Below, in pieces: positions 1 through 5,360 of a stretch of DNA of 5,360 nt (position 1 is its first letter; every line of letters starts with the position of its first letter). The position numbers and the translations under genes were made by a program. The DNA is from Methanoregula sp. UBA276 (lineage in GTDB: Archaea > Halobacteriota > Methanomicrobia > Methanomicrobiales > Methanospirillaceae), in the NCBI GenBank assembly GCA_002508495.1, contig DANA01000084.1, positions 19,955 to 25,314 on the forward strand, given 5' to 3'. The notes beneath the pieces are model-generated. The model saw only the letters and a list, made by a program, of their open reading frames with translations. It ran no database searches and was not told where the DNA came from.

Positions 1-828
1 TCGCCCCGCGCCGAGCATGACAAAATTGAGATCCTCTCCGGGGTCTTTGAAGGAAAGACCACGGGGACACCGATTGCGATGATCGTAGGCAACACGGACC
101 AGAAACCGGGGGACTACGATGCCCTCCGCGAGGTCTTCCGGCCCGGCCATGCCGACTTCACGTTCCAGGAGAAATACGGTATCCGCGATCACCGCGGCGG
201 CGGCCGGAGCTCGGGGCGCGAGACCATCGGCCGCGTTGCCGCCGGGGCCCTTGCCATGAAGATCCTTGCCGGCAGGGGAGTTACCATCGAAGGCCGGATC
301 GTCTCCGTGCATGGCAAAACGGACCCGGCCGAATTCGGCCAGGAAATCCTCCGGGCAAAAGAGGCCGGGGACTCGGTTGGTGGCATAGTCGAGATCGTGG
401 CAAAAGGCTGCCCCCCGGGACTTGGCGATCCGGTCTTTGGCAAACTGGATGCCGCAATAGCGGGCGCCATGATGGGCATCGGGGCGGTCAAGGGTGTGGA
501 GATCGGCGAAGGGTTTGCCACAGCTGGAAAATATGGCAGTGAGAACAATGACGCGATGACTCAGGACGGGTTCTCCTCCAACCACGCGGGCGGTATCCTC
601 GGCGGGATCTCGTCCGGGCAGGAGATAGTTGTCCGGATCGCGGTCAAGCCGACCTCATCGATCGGGCAACCCCAGAACACCCGCGACATCCACGGGAACG
701 TTGTGGAAATCTCGGTGCAGGGCCGGCACGATCCCTGCATCGCCCCCCGCATTGTGCCGGTTGCCGAGGCGATGCTCGCGCTGGTTCTTATCGATGCGTG
801 GCTGGAGCAGGAAAGGTACCGGAAGTAA
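1..828 (+). CDS. aroC: Chorismate synthase, C-terminal 275 residues (5' end outside window)
   Basis: This enzyme converts 5-enolpyruvylshikimate-3-phosphate to chorismate, the last common step of aromatic amino acid synthesis. It acts in the cytosol and needs reduced FMN. The reading frame is open from base 1 to the TAA at 826-828. With a usual family length of about 360-380 residues, roughly 90 N-terminal residues are missing. Motifs, numbered from the first visible codon: RPGHADFTF (47-55); GGGRSSGRETIGR (66-78), matching the second family signature; FSSNHAGGILGGIS (191-204), the conserved FMN/substrate loop; and GRHDPCIAPRIVPVAEAM (241-258), matching the third signature. No frameshift or missing conserved block is visible. 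The C-terminus (WLEQERYRK) ends naturally. The next gene on the same strand begins 62 bases later. The product call is very secure; operon partners upstream cannot be seen. Confidence 0.97.
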   Translation, partial: SPRAEHDKIEILSGVFEGKTTGTPIAMIVGNTDQKPGDYDALREVFRPGHADFTFQEKYGIRDHRGGGRSSGRETIGRVAAGALAMKILAGRGVTIEGRIVSVHGKTDPAEFGQEILRAKEAGDSVGGIVEIVAKGCPPGLGDPVFGKLDAAIAGAMMGIGAVKGVEIGEGFATAGKYGSENNDAMTQDGFSSNHAGGILGGISSGQEIVVRIAVKPTSSIGQPQNTRDIHGNVVEISVQGRHDPCIAPRIVPVAEAMLALVLIDAWLEQERYRK

Positions 829-838
829 AAACGTAATC

Positions 839-853
839 GGGGCTGAACGCCCC
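839..853 (+). terminator. Possible hairpin after aroC
   Basis: A perfect 5-bp G+C stem (GGGGC at 839-843, GCCCC at 849-853) with a TGAAC loop lies 10 bases past the aroC stop. It is followed by four A and then a pyrimidine-rich stretch (858-879) without a true T-run. It could slow or end aroC transcription or be incidental in GC-rich DNA. Archaeal termination usually depends on oligo-T, which is weak here, so read-through into the next gene is just as plausible. Confidence 0.25.
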
Positions 854-890
854 AAAACCCTCTTCTCTCCCGCTGTCCCATACAACCGCA

Positions 891-1715
891 ATGCTCGATC
901 TCCTCTTCCTCGCCATCGCCCCCGCGGTCTTCATCTTCCTCTATGTCTATGCCCAGGACCGCTATGAACGTGAGCCGCTGCACCTGGTCCTGTATGTTTT
1001 TCTCCTTGGGGCACTCTCGGTCATTCCCATCGCGCTGGTCGAGTTTCCGTTCTCCGCTACGCCATTCTCATCTTCGGTTGTTGCACCGGTGGTCGAAGAA
1101 GCAGGCAAGTTCCTCATTGTCTACCTTTTTATCTTCCGGCACCGGGAGTTCAACGAACCCGTGGACGGGATCATCTATGCCATGGCAGCAGCCCTCGGGT
1201 TTGCAACCATCGAGAACATCTTCTATGTCATTGAAGGAGGCTATACCATCGGCGTCATGCGGGCAGTCCTCTCGGTACCGGGCCATGTGATATTCTCCTG
1301 TCTCTGGGGAGCGGCGCTCGGGATCGCAAAGTTCCGACCTGAAAAGGAGCGGGCAGGGATAATACTCACCGGACTGCTTGGCGCGATGGCCCTGCATGGC
1401 ATCTTCAACTTCAGTGCCGAAACCCTTGGCGCGTGGGGCCTCCTCATCATCCTCATCCTTGTTCCGGCCGGGATCTGGTGGACCTTAAAGAGCATCGGGA
1501 AGGCGCACGCGGACCCGGCATCGGTCCGATCGGCAAAGATGCAGATGGCCGCTGACGCACGGGCTGGTAACGTTCCGCGGCAAACGGCGGTTGTTTTTCC
1601 TGACAGCACGTTCCGGGACTCTCATAAGGGGTCACCGGAGTTCTGTTCCGTATGTGGCGCTCCGCTCACGGATGGCATGCGGTTTTGCGAGAACTGTGGC
1701 CGAGAACGGGAATAA
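891..1715 (+). CDS. PrsW-family intramembrane metalloprotease with C-terminal zinc ribbon
   Basis: The 274-residue membrane protein belongs to the PrsW/CPBP-like glutamic-type intramembrane protease group. B. subtilis PrsW cleaves the anti-sigma factor RsiW; archaeal substrates are unknown. About seven hydrophobic segments are visible: near 2-21, 29-51, 62-83, 91-113, 118-147, 154-174 and 179-200. The family motifs are all present: EEAGK (69-73, EExxK), FATIEN (104-109, FxxxEN), GH (131-132) in the fifth segment, and HGIFN (169-173, HxxxN). These Glu and His residues are the expected catalytic or metal-binding set. A polar linker (about 203-249) leads to a tail with FCSVCG (251-256) and FCENCG (265-270). 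Its cysteines 252, 255, 266 and 269 form a typical zinc ribbon, presumably cytosolic. The ATG at 891 is chosen because it starts directly before the first helix; no Shine-Dalgarno site precedes it. It follows aroC by 62 bases and converges on aroD. The family call is strong; the substrate cannot be inferred. Confidence 0.88.
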   Translation: MLDLLFLAIAPAVFIFLYVYAQDRYEREPLHLVLYVFLLGALSVIPIALVEFPFSATPFSSSVVAPVVEEAGKFLIVYLFIFRHREFNEPVDGIIYAMAAALGFATIENIFYVIEGGYTIGVMRAVLSVPGHVIFSCLWGAALGIAKFRPEKERAGIILTGLLGAMALHGIFNFSAETLGAWGLLIILILVPAGIWWTLKSIGKAHADPASVRSAKMQMAADARAGNVPRQTAVVFPDSTFRDSHKGSPEFCSVCGAPLTDGMRFCENCGRERE

Positions 1716-1757
1716 GCCGGCCCCTGGAGTACAGGATTCCCTTACCACAAACTCAAT

Positions 1758-1799
1758 AAAAAATGCCGGACTGCCTGCCCGAAGGCAGACGGGAAAAAA
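1758..1799 (-). terminator. Probable aroD terminator: UUCG hairpin between two T-tracts
   Basis: Read on the minus strand, 38 bases after the aroD stop, there is TTTTTT (1799-1794), then a stem-loop (1790-1773), then a second TTTTTT (1763-1758). The stem is GUCUGCC/GGCAGGC with one U-G wobble and a UUCG loop closed by C-G, an exceptionally stable tetraloop. On the plus strand the same bases give a CGAA loop, a C-A mismatch in place of the wobble, and A-runs instead of T-runs. The signal therefore serves aroD rather than the convergent PrsW gene. Oligo-T tracts are the known archaeal termination signal; use here is inferred from sequence and position. Confidence 0.6.
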
Positions 1800-1836
1800 T
1801 CCTCGTGGGCCCAGGAGCGGAAAACCCTCCCGTACA

Positions 1837-2475
1837 TCACATGCCCAGGATCCGCCTCAGCTCCACGAACTCCGCAACCGAGTACTGCCCGGCCGCGGTC
1901 GGCGTGCCGGTGTGGCAGTACACAAACTCGGAGCCAAGAAGGGGAAGCATGGCCCGGGCGTGCCGGAACTCCCCGCCCATGACACCCGTGCAGACCGGTT
2001 TCTGTGCTGCCTGCGTGAAGGTGAGGAGTTCAATGATATCGGCATCGTTGCCCGGGGTGACGACAATCTTGGGGATATCGCCGTATGCCCGGAGCTCGCG
2101 TTCCATGACAAAGAGGATGTAGAGCGGCACCATCTGGGATGTGTGATGGGACGCGATGATTTTCTTTCCCGCGTCCCGCACTTCCTGTGCGTGCTGCACG
2201 AAGTGCTGCTCGATATCCACGTAATCGGCAAGGGGGATGAGGGGCCGGACTTTCTCGATCCATGCATCAGCGTCCCCGAAGAACCGGCCCCCTTCCTGCG
2301 CCGAGCGCATCGTAACGATGGCCGGGAGGCTGCAGTTTGCCCGTGCTCCCTCTACGATCTCCAAGAGATCGCCATCGTACAGATCAACGCGGAGTTCGAT
2401 CAGGTCTGCCCCGAGCTCCGCTGCCCGTGCTGCATGGGAGGGGTCAGTGAGCGCAGCAACGATCTTCATCGTCAT
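1837..2475 (-). CDS. aroD: 3-dehydroquinate dehydratase, type I
   Basis: The enzyme removes water from 3-dehydroquinate to give 3-dehydroshikimate, the third shikimate pathway step, through a Schiff-base lysine (class I aldolase-like TIM barrel). The 212-residue product is close to the size of stand-alone archaeal type I enzymes. Motifs in order: ELRVDLY (27-33); TMRSAQEGGRF (55-65) with the substrate-binding Arg57; DIE (87-89); IIASHH (106-111), whose His111 is the likely catalytic base; IPKIVV (134-139), whose Lys136 is the likely Schiff-base residue; FRHARAMLPLLGSEF (170-184); and AAGQYS (194-199), the substrate-closing loop. The start lies in a tandem ATGACGATG, so 2475 or 2469 (two residues shorter, beginning MKIVAALTD) are both possible; neither has a Shine-Dalgarno site. 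The frame stays open far upstream but that part is antisense to the next gene and lacks family similarity. It converges with the PrsW gene and diverges from the membrane protein gene, so it is probably transcribed alone. Confidence 0.95.
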   Translation of the reverse strand: MTMKIVAALTDPSHAARAAELGADLIELRVDLYDGDLLEIVEGARANCSLPAIVTMRSAQEGGRFFGDADAWIEKVRPLIPLADYVDIEQHFVQHAQEVRDAGKKIIASHHTSQMVPLYILFVMERELRAYGDIPKIVVTPGNDADIIELLTFTQAAQKPVCTGVMGGEFRHARAMLPLLGSEFVYCHTGTPTAAGQYSVAEFVELRRILGM

Positions 2476-2596
2476 CAGTGTTGGGGTGCCGGCATCAAAA
2501 AGATGCGCACTGGAAAAAAGTCCGACAGCAGCAGGAAAAGAAAAGAGCGCGAAAGATACGTGTTTATGCCGCGCCGGAAAATATAGTCTGACGAAC
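2476..2596. promoter_or_regulatory. Divergent promoter region between aroD and the membrane protein gene
   Basis: These 121 bases separate two divergent start codons, so promoters for both directions are expected here. The most AT-rich piece is AAAATATA (2578-2585), TATATTTT on the minus strand. It suits an archaeal TATA box for aroD, with a leader of roughly 80 bases, but lies too close to the 2597 ATG to serve that start. TTTATG (2563-2568) is a weak TATA candidate about 30 bases before 2597 and would give a nearly leaderless transcript. The minus-strand leader is pyrimidine-rich and holds a T6 (2519-2514). Element assignment is by eye and spacing only. Confidence 0.4.
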
Positions 2597-3148
2597 ATGG
2601 GACTTAATGACCGGTACACGTTCCTGCGGCACATGCTTGCCGCACTGGGAAAAGGCATTCTCGTTGCAGCAGTCCTGCCACTCCTCGCAACCCTCCTCCT
2701 GGATATTCCGGCCGGCCCGGTCCTGGCCCTCATTGGTTCCGGCTTCATCATCGAGTACGGGGCGGCACCGGTCGGGCTCGCGCTGGGCCTTTCGCCCGGC
2801 ATCGTCTTCTTTGTCCTCCTCTGCACGGCAACCGGCATCTTCCTCTGCCTGTACGAAATCTGCGAAAGCATTGGCCGGACCTGGGAACCGGTAAAGCGGT
2901 TCCTGGAAAAGAGCCGCAGGTTTGCAAGCGACTCCACCCTTGTCGGGCGATACGGCATCATCGGACTCATCCCCTGCGTCATCCTTTTCGGCCTGTTTGT
3001 CAATGCCCCGGTGGCGTGGCTGCTCGGCTGGGGAAAATACCCAGCGCTCCTGTTCACAACCGCGGGCTTTGCACTCGCGCTGGCGGTCACGCTCATGGCC
3101 GGTACCAGCCTGCTCGCAGCCGCAGTCCCGGGACTGGTGAGCCCGTGA
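2597..3148 (+). CDS. Small integral membrane protein, possibly small multidrug export family
   Basis: The 183-residue protein is mostly hydrophobic, with membrane segments near 17-35, 39-63, 66-89, 118-145 and 147-178. A polar, basic stretch (about 90-117, including WEPVKRFLEKSRRF) separates two halves and probably faces the cytosol. The pattern EYGAAPVGLALGLSPG (53-68), then a second half starting GRYGIIGLIP (117-126) with NAPVAWLLGWGK (136-147), recalls the 'putative small multidrug export protein' family (Sm_multidrug_ex), common in methanogens. That family is named by prediction, so no transport activity should be assumed. The ATG at 2597 is chosen as the first in-frame Met after the promoter region; Met13 (ATG at 2633) is an alternative that would sit better with the AAAATATA at 2578. 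No Shine-Dalgarno site is seen. Its TGA overlaps the GTG start of the U32 gene, implying one transcript and coupled translation. It is a real gene; the function is uncertain. Confidence 0.75.
   Translation: MGLNDRYTFLRHMLAALGKGILVAAVLPLLATLLLDIPAGPVLALIGSGFIIEYGAAPVGLALGLSPGIVFFVLLCTATGIFLCLYEICESIGRTWEPVKRFLEKSRRFASDSTLVGRYGIIGLIPCVILFGLFVNAPVAWLLGWGKYPALLFTTAGFALALAVTLMAGTSLLAAAVPGLVSP
3136..3140 (+). promoter_or_regulatory. Ribosome binding site for the U32 gene
   Basis: GGTGA lies four bases before the GTG at 3145 and is complementary to the UCACC of the archaeal 16S rRNA tail. It is inside the end of the membrane protein gene. Together with the GTGA start/stop overlap (3145-3148) it decides the GTG start, and it is the only clear Shine-Dalgarno site seen before a gene start in the window. 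Confidence 0.6.
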
Positions 3149-5360
3149 GCCCGCCAAAACTGTCCATCCCCGAACTCCTTGCACCCGCCGGTTCACCGGA
3201 GGCGTTCTGTGCCGCTGTCGCTGCCGGGGCCGATGCGATCTACCTGAGCGGGAAACGGTTCGGCGCCCGGAAATATGCGGCCAATTTCTCCGACCCTGAA
3301 ATAGCCGACGCGGTCCGGCTCGCTCATACTCACGGGGTCCGGGTGTATGTTACGGTCAATACCCTCATCCACGACCGTGAACTTCCTGCCGCACTGGAAT
3401 ACCTGATATGGCTGTATGCTGCCGGCGTTGATGCGGTCCTCGTGCAGGATTTGGGTCTTGCCGCACTTGCAAAAGAGATGGTGAGCGGCCTCATCCTGCA
3501 TGCCTCAACCCAGATGACCATCCACAACGCGGCCGGCGTCCGGTGGGCAGCAGAGCACGGGTTCTCCCGCGTGGTCCTTGCCCGCGAGCTCTCGCTTGCT
3601 GAGGTCAGTGCCATTGCGGAAGCGACACGGGACACCGGCATCGGGCTTGAAGTTTTTGCCCACGGGGCCCTCTGCTACGGGTACTCCGGCCAGTGCCTCC
3701 TCTCGTCGTTCATTGGCGGGCGGAGCGGTAACCGGGGCATGTGCGCCCAGCCCTGCCGGAAGCCCTGGACGCTGGTCTCTGGAACAACGGATGAGTTCGG
3801 GAGACCGGTGCGGGTGCAGGACGCAGGCCTTTCCTCCCGCTACCTCCTCTCGCCCCGGGATCTCTGCACGTACCGCAATCTCGAAGAACTTGTTGCCTCC
3901 CCGGTCGTCTCGCTCAAGATCGAAGGGCGGATGAAATCCGCAGATTATGTCGCGATCGTTGTCTCCACGTACCGCACCGCGCTCGACGCGATAGCAGCCG
4001 GCACATGGGAACCGTCCGCGGCAGCAGAACAGGACCTCCTCCTCGCGTTCAACCGGGAGTTTACCCGCGGATACCTCATCTCCGATCGTCATGACCGGTT
4101 TATGGGAAGGGGTGCTCCGGACAACCGGGGCCTCCGTATCGGAACGGTCACCCGCTCCGACCGGCCAACGGGTGAGGCCATAATCCGGATGGAGAGCCCC
4201 TATTTGCCGGAGACCGGCGACGGTCTTCTCATGGTCCACCCGGGCGGCAGCAACGAGACAGGGTTTTCGATCAACGTGCCACCCCGTACCGCTAAGGACG
4301 GGCTGCACATCCGGACTTTCGGCCCGGTACCCCCGGGATCGGCAGTCTTTGTCACGGCATCGCGGGAGCTCGCTGCCCGGGCACGCCTCATCATGGCAAA
4401 GAGCGGGCCGGGCTACCACCGGCCCCTGCCCGTCGACCTCCAGGCCACCACCAGCCCGGAGGGAACGCTCACCCTTACCGGCCAAGTGGAGCGGCCGGAT
4501 GGCGTGGTTGTCCCCGTTTGCTGCTCATCGGATATCGTGCTGGTGCCGGCCCGGTCCCGGCCGCTCTCGCGCGAGGTGCTTGCCCTGCAGCTGGAGAAGA
4601 GCGGGGGGACCCCGTTTTATGTCCGGACGCTCGCGCTTTCGTATGATGGCACCCGGTTTGCCCCCCTTGCCGAAATCAACCGCCTGCGCCGCGAGTTCTT
4701 CGATGCCGCAACGGAGCGGCTCGTGGCCTCGTACTGCCCTCCCGTGGAGGAAGTCCAGCGGATAACGCACCGGTGGCAGGATGAGGCGCCCCGGTACCCG
4801 GTCCGGACCCCCGAAGAGGGAAGCCTCGCCGGGCCGGGGCCGGGCCGGATCATTATCTGTGTCGATACTTTGGACGGGGTCCGGGAGGCGGTTGCAGCCG
4901 GGGTCGATACCGTCTGTTTCGAGCCGGAGACTGCCCGTCCCCCGGCTGCCTGCGGGGGAGAATCGTCCTTTGTTTCCCCGGTCCCGGCGCTTTCCGGTGC
5001 ACTGGCCGCCTGCAGAGCGCATGGCGTGGAACTGGTCTGGAAATTCCCGCGGATCACCACTGACCGGTGCCTGCAGGACCTCACCGGCTGCCTTGCTTTT
5101 CTTGGACCGGAAGGACTTGCCGGTTGCATGGTGGATACGTTCGGGGCTGCCCGGGCAGTCCGGGATGCTGCACCCAACATCCCAATTCATGGGTTTCTGG
5201 GGCTCAATATCTTCAACCATGCCGCAGTCAGCGCGGCCGGGGATCTCTTCTCATCCGTGACCATCTCTTCGGAACTCTCGCGCGATGATATCGCGCTCCT
5301 GGTATCGAACATGGCATCACGGAATATCACCCTGCCCTGCCACCTTGTGGTGCAGGGAGT
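3145..5360 (+). CDS. U32-family protein with DUF3656-like region, RlhA/YdcP-like (3' end outside window)
   Basis: At least 738 residues are open with no stop to the right edge. Often labelled 'peptidase U32' or 'collagenase', this family includes E. coli RlhA (23S rRNA C2501 hydroxylation) and TrhP (tRNA U34 hydroxylation), which are Fe-S proteins whose reactions need prephenate. N-terminal barrel motifs: LLAPAGSPEAF (11-21), AAVAAGADAIYL (23-34), HASTQMTIHN (119-128), LKIEGRMKSADYVA (257-270). The U32 signature spans 169-187 (E169, F171, G174, C177, G182, C184, S187). With GMCAQPC (198-204) it supplies C177, C184, C200 and C204, the expected 4Fe-4S ligands. Residues about 427-530 (from PLPVDL) resemble DUF3656, which separates RlhA-type proteins from short TrhP-type ones. 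From 568 on, a second barrel-like unit echoes the first. It is longer than E. coli RlhA (about 650), as many long archaeal and clostridial members are. The GTG start overlaps the upstream TGA. The family is certain; the RNA hydroxylase role and substrate are inferred. Confidence 0.92.
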   Translation, partial: MSPPKLSIPELLAPAGSPEAFCAAVAAGADAIYLSGKRFGARKYAANFSDPEIADAVRLAHTHGVRVYVTVNTLIHDRELPAALEYLIWLYAAGVDAVLVQDLGLAALAKEMVSGLILHASTQMTIHNAAGVRWAAEHGFSRVVLARELSLAEVSAIAEATRDTGIGLEVFAHGALCYGYSGQCLLSSFIGGRSGNRGMCAQPCRKPWTLVSGTTDEFGRPVRVQDAGLSSRYLLSPRDLCTYRNLEELVASPVVSLKIEGRMKSADYVAIVVSTYRTALDAIAAGTWEPSAAAEQDLLLAFNREFTRGYLISDRHDRFMGRGAPDNRGLRIGTVTRSDRPTGEAIIRMESPYLPETGDGLLMVHPGGSNETGFSINVPPRTAKDGLHIRTFGPVPPGSAVFVTASRELAARARLIMAKSGPGYHRPLPVDLQATTSPEGTLTLTGQVERPDGVVVPVCCSSDIVLVPARSRPLSREVLALQLEKSGGTPFYVRTLALSYDGTRFAPLAEINRLRREFFDAATERLVASYCPPVEEVQRITHRWQDEAPRYPVRTPEEGSLAGPGPGRIIICVDTLDGVREAVAAGVDTVCFEPETARPPAACGGESSFVSPVPALSGALAACRAHGVELVWKFPRITTDRCLQDLTGCLAFLGPEGLAGCMVDTFGAARAVRDAAPNIPIHGFLGLNIFNHAAVSAAGDLFSSVTISSELSRDDIALLVSNMASRNITLPCHLVVQG
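4846..5360 (+). other. Second, barrel-like U32 unit inside the same protein (internal domain repeat)
   Basis: Residues 568-738 of the U32 protein realign with residues about 13-175 at a nearly constant shift. EAVAAGVDTVCF (581-592) matches AAVAAGADAIYL (23-34), shift 558. After a five-residue indel, AHGV (625-628) matches THGV (62-65), shift 563. VDTFG (663-667) matches VQDLG (100-104), and IH (681-682) to N691 matches LH (118-119) to N128, both also shift 563. SSELS (708-712) matches ARELS (146-150), shift 562. The window ends just before the place corresponding to the first cluster cysteine, so whether this copy can hold a cluster is not visible. Confidence 0.6.

Noticed and set aside
561..983. 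Minus-strand open frame opposite the aroC end and PrsW start
   Set aside because: It runs antisense to the conserved aroC signature and the first PrsW helix, and its acidic low-complexity stretch mirrors hydrophobic codons.
1716..1757. Terminator for the PrsW gene on the plus strand
   Set aside because: No T-run or stem followed by T is visible on the plus strand after the TAA; the nearby hairpin is flanked by A-runs in this direction.
1591..2586. Plus-strand open frame of 331 codons across the end of the PrsW gene and opposite aroD
   Set aside because: It overlaps two well-supported genes and its translation is low in hydrophobic order with no family resemblance; it mirrors aroD codons.
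2476..3096. N-terminal extension of aroD on the minus strand up to 3096
   Set aside because: Type I dehydroquinase begins at the MKIVAALTD strand; the extra 207 codons are antisense to the membrane protein gene and look unlike a protein domain.
3505..4485. Long open frame on the minus strand opposite the U32 gene
   Set aside because: It is antisense to conserved U32 motifs, its translation is rich in Arg, Gly, Pro and Asp without recognisable domains, and it fits chance openness in GC-rich DNA.
3145..5360. Reading the U32 protein as a secreted collagenase or protease
   Set aside because: There is no signal peptide, and the four-cysteine cluster site and DUF3656-like region match the RNA hydroxylase RlhA group, so the historical protease label is probably misleading.
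1..5360. CRISPR arrays, tRNA or rRNA genes, insertion sequences, phage genes
   Set aside because: No regularly spaced direct repeats, no cloverleaf-like or rRNA-like stretches, and no transposase, integrase or terminal inverted repeats were seen; the window is almost wholly core-gene coding sequence.

Overview
The window is GC-rich and densely coded, with five protein genes, no RNA genes and no mobile elements. It most resembles a chromosomal core region of a methanogenic archaeon, probably near Methanomicrobiales. This rests on overall feel: GC-rich codon use, starts without Shine-Dalgarno sites, oligo-T terminator-like tracts, a stand-alone type I dehydroquinase, and a PrsW-like protein carrying a zinc ribbon. 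No marker gene settles the taxonomy, so it remains an inference.

Layout: (1) 1-828, +, the C-terminal three quarters of chorismate synthase (aroC), cut by the left edge. (2) 891-1715, +, a seven-helix PrsW-family intramembrane metalloprotease with a C-terminal four-cysteine zinc ribbon. (3) 1837-2475, -, complete type I 3-dehydroquinate dehydratase (aroD), convergent with gene 2. The 121-base gap between them holds a hairpin and T-tracts that fit an aroD terminator. (4) 2597-3148, +, a small integral membrane protein, perhaps of the 'small multidrug export' family, divergent from aroD across another 121-base gap that must hold both promoters. (5) 3145 to the right edge, +, a long U32-family protein (RlhA/YdcP-like, DUF3656-containing) whose GTG start overlaps the stop of gene 4.

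Functional links: aroD and aroC catalyse steps three and seven of the shikimate pathway, which ends in chorismate, the precursor of prephenate and the aromatic amino acids. Characterised U32 proteins are not clearly proteases. They are Fe-S dependent RNA hydroxylation enzymes, and in E. coli their reactions genetically require prephenate. A U32 gene next to two chorismate-pathway genes therefore fits that chemistry, though chance adjacency cannot be excluded.

The most notable points are an apparent internal duplication of the U32 barrel, the U32/shikimate neighbourhood, the PrsW-zinc ribbon fusion, and a strand-selective cUUCGg hairpin behind aroD. I did not find a clearly new multi-gene system.
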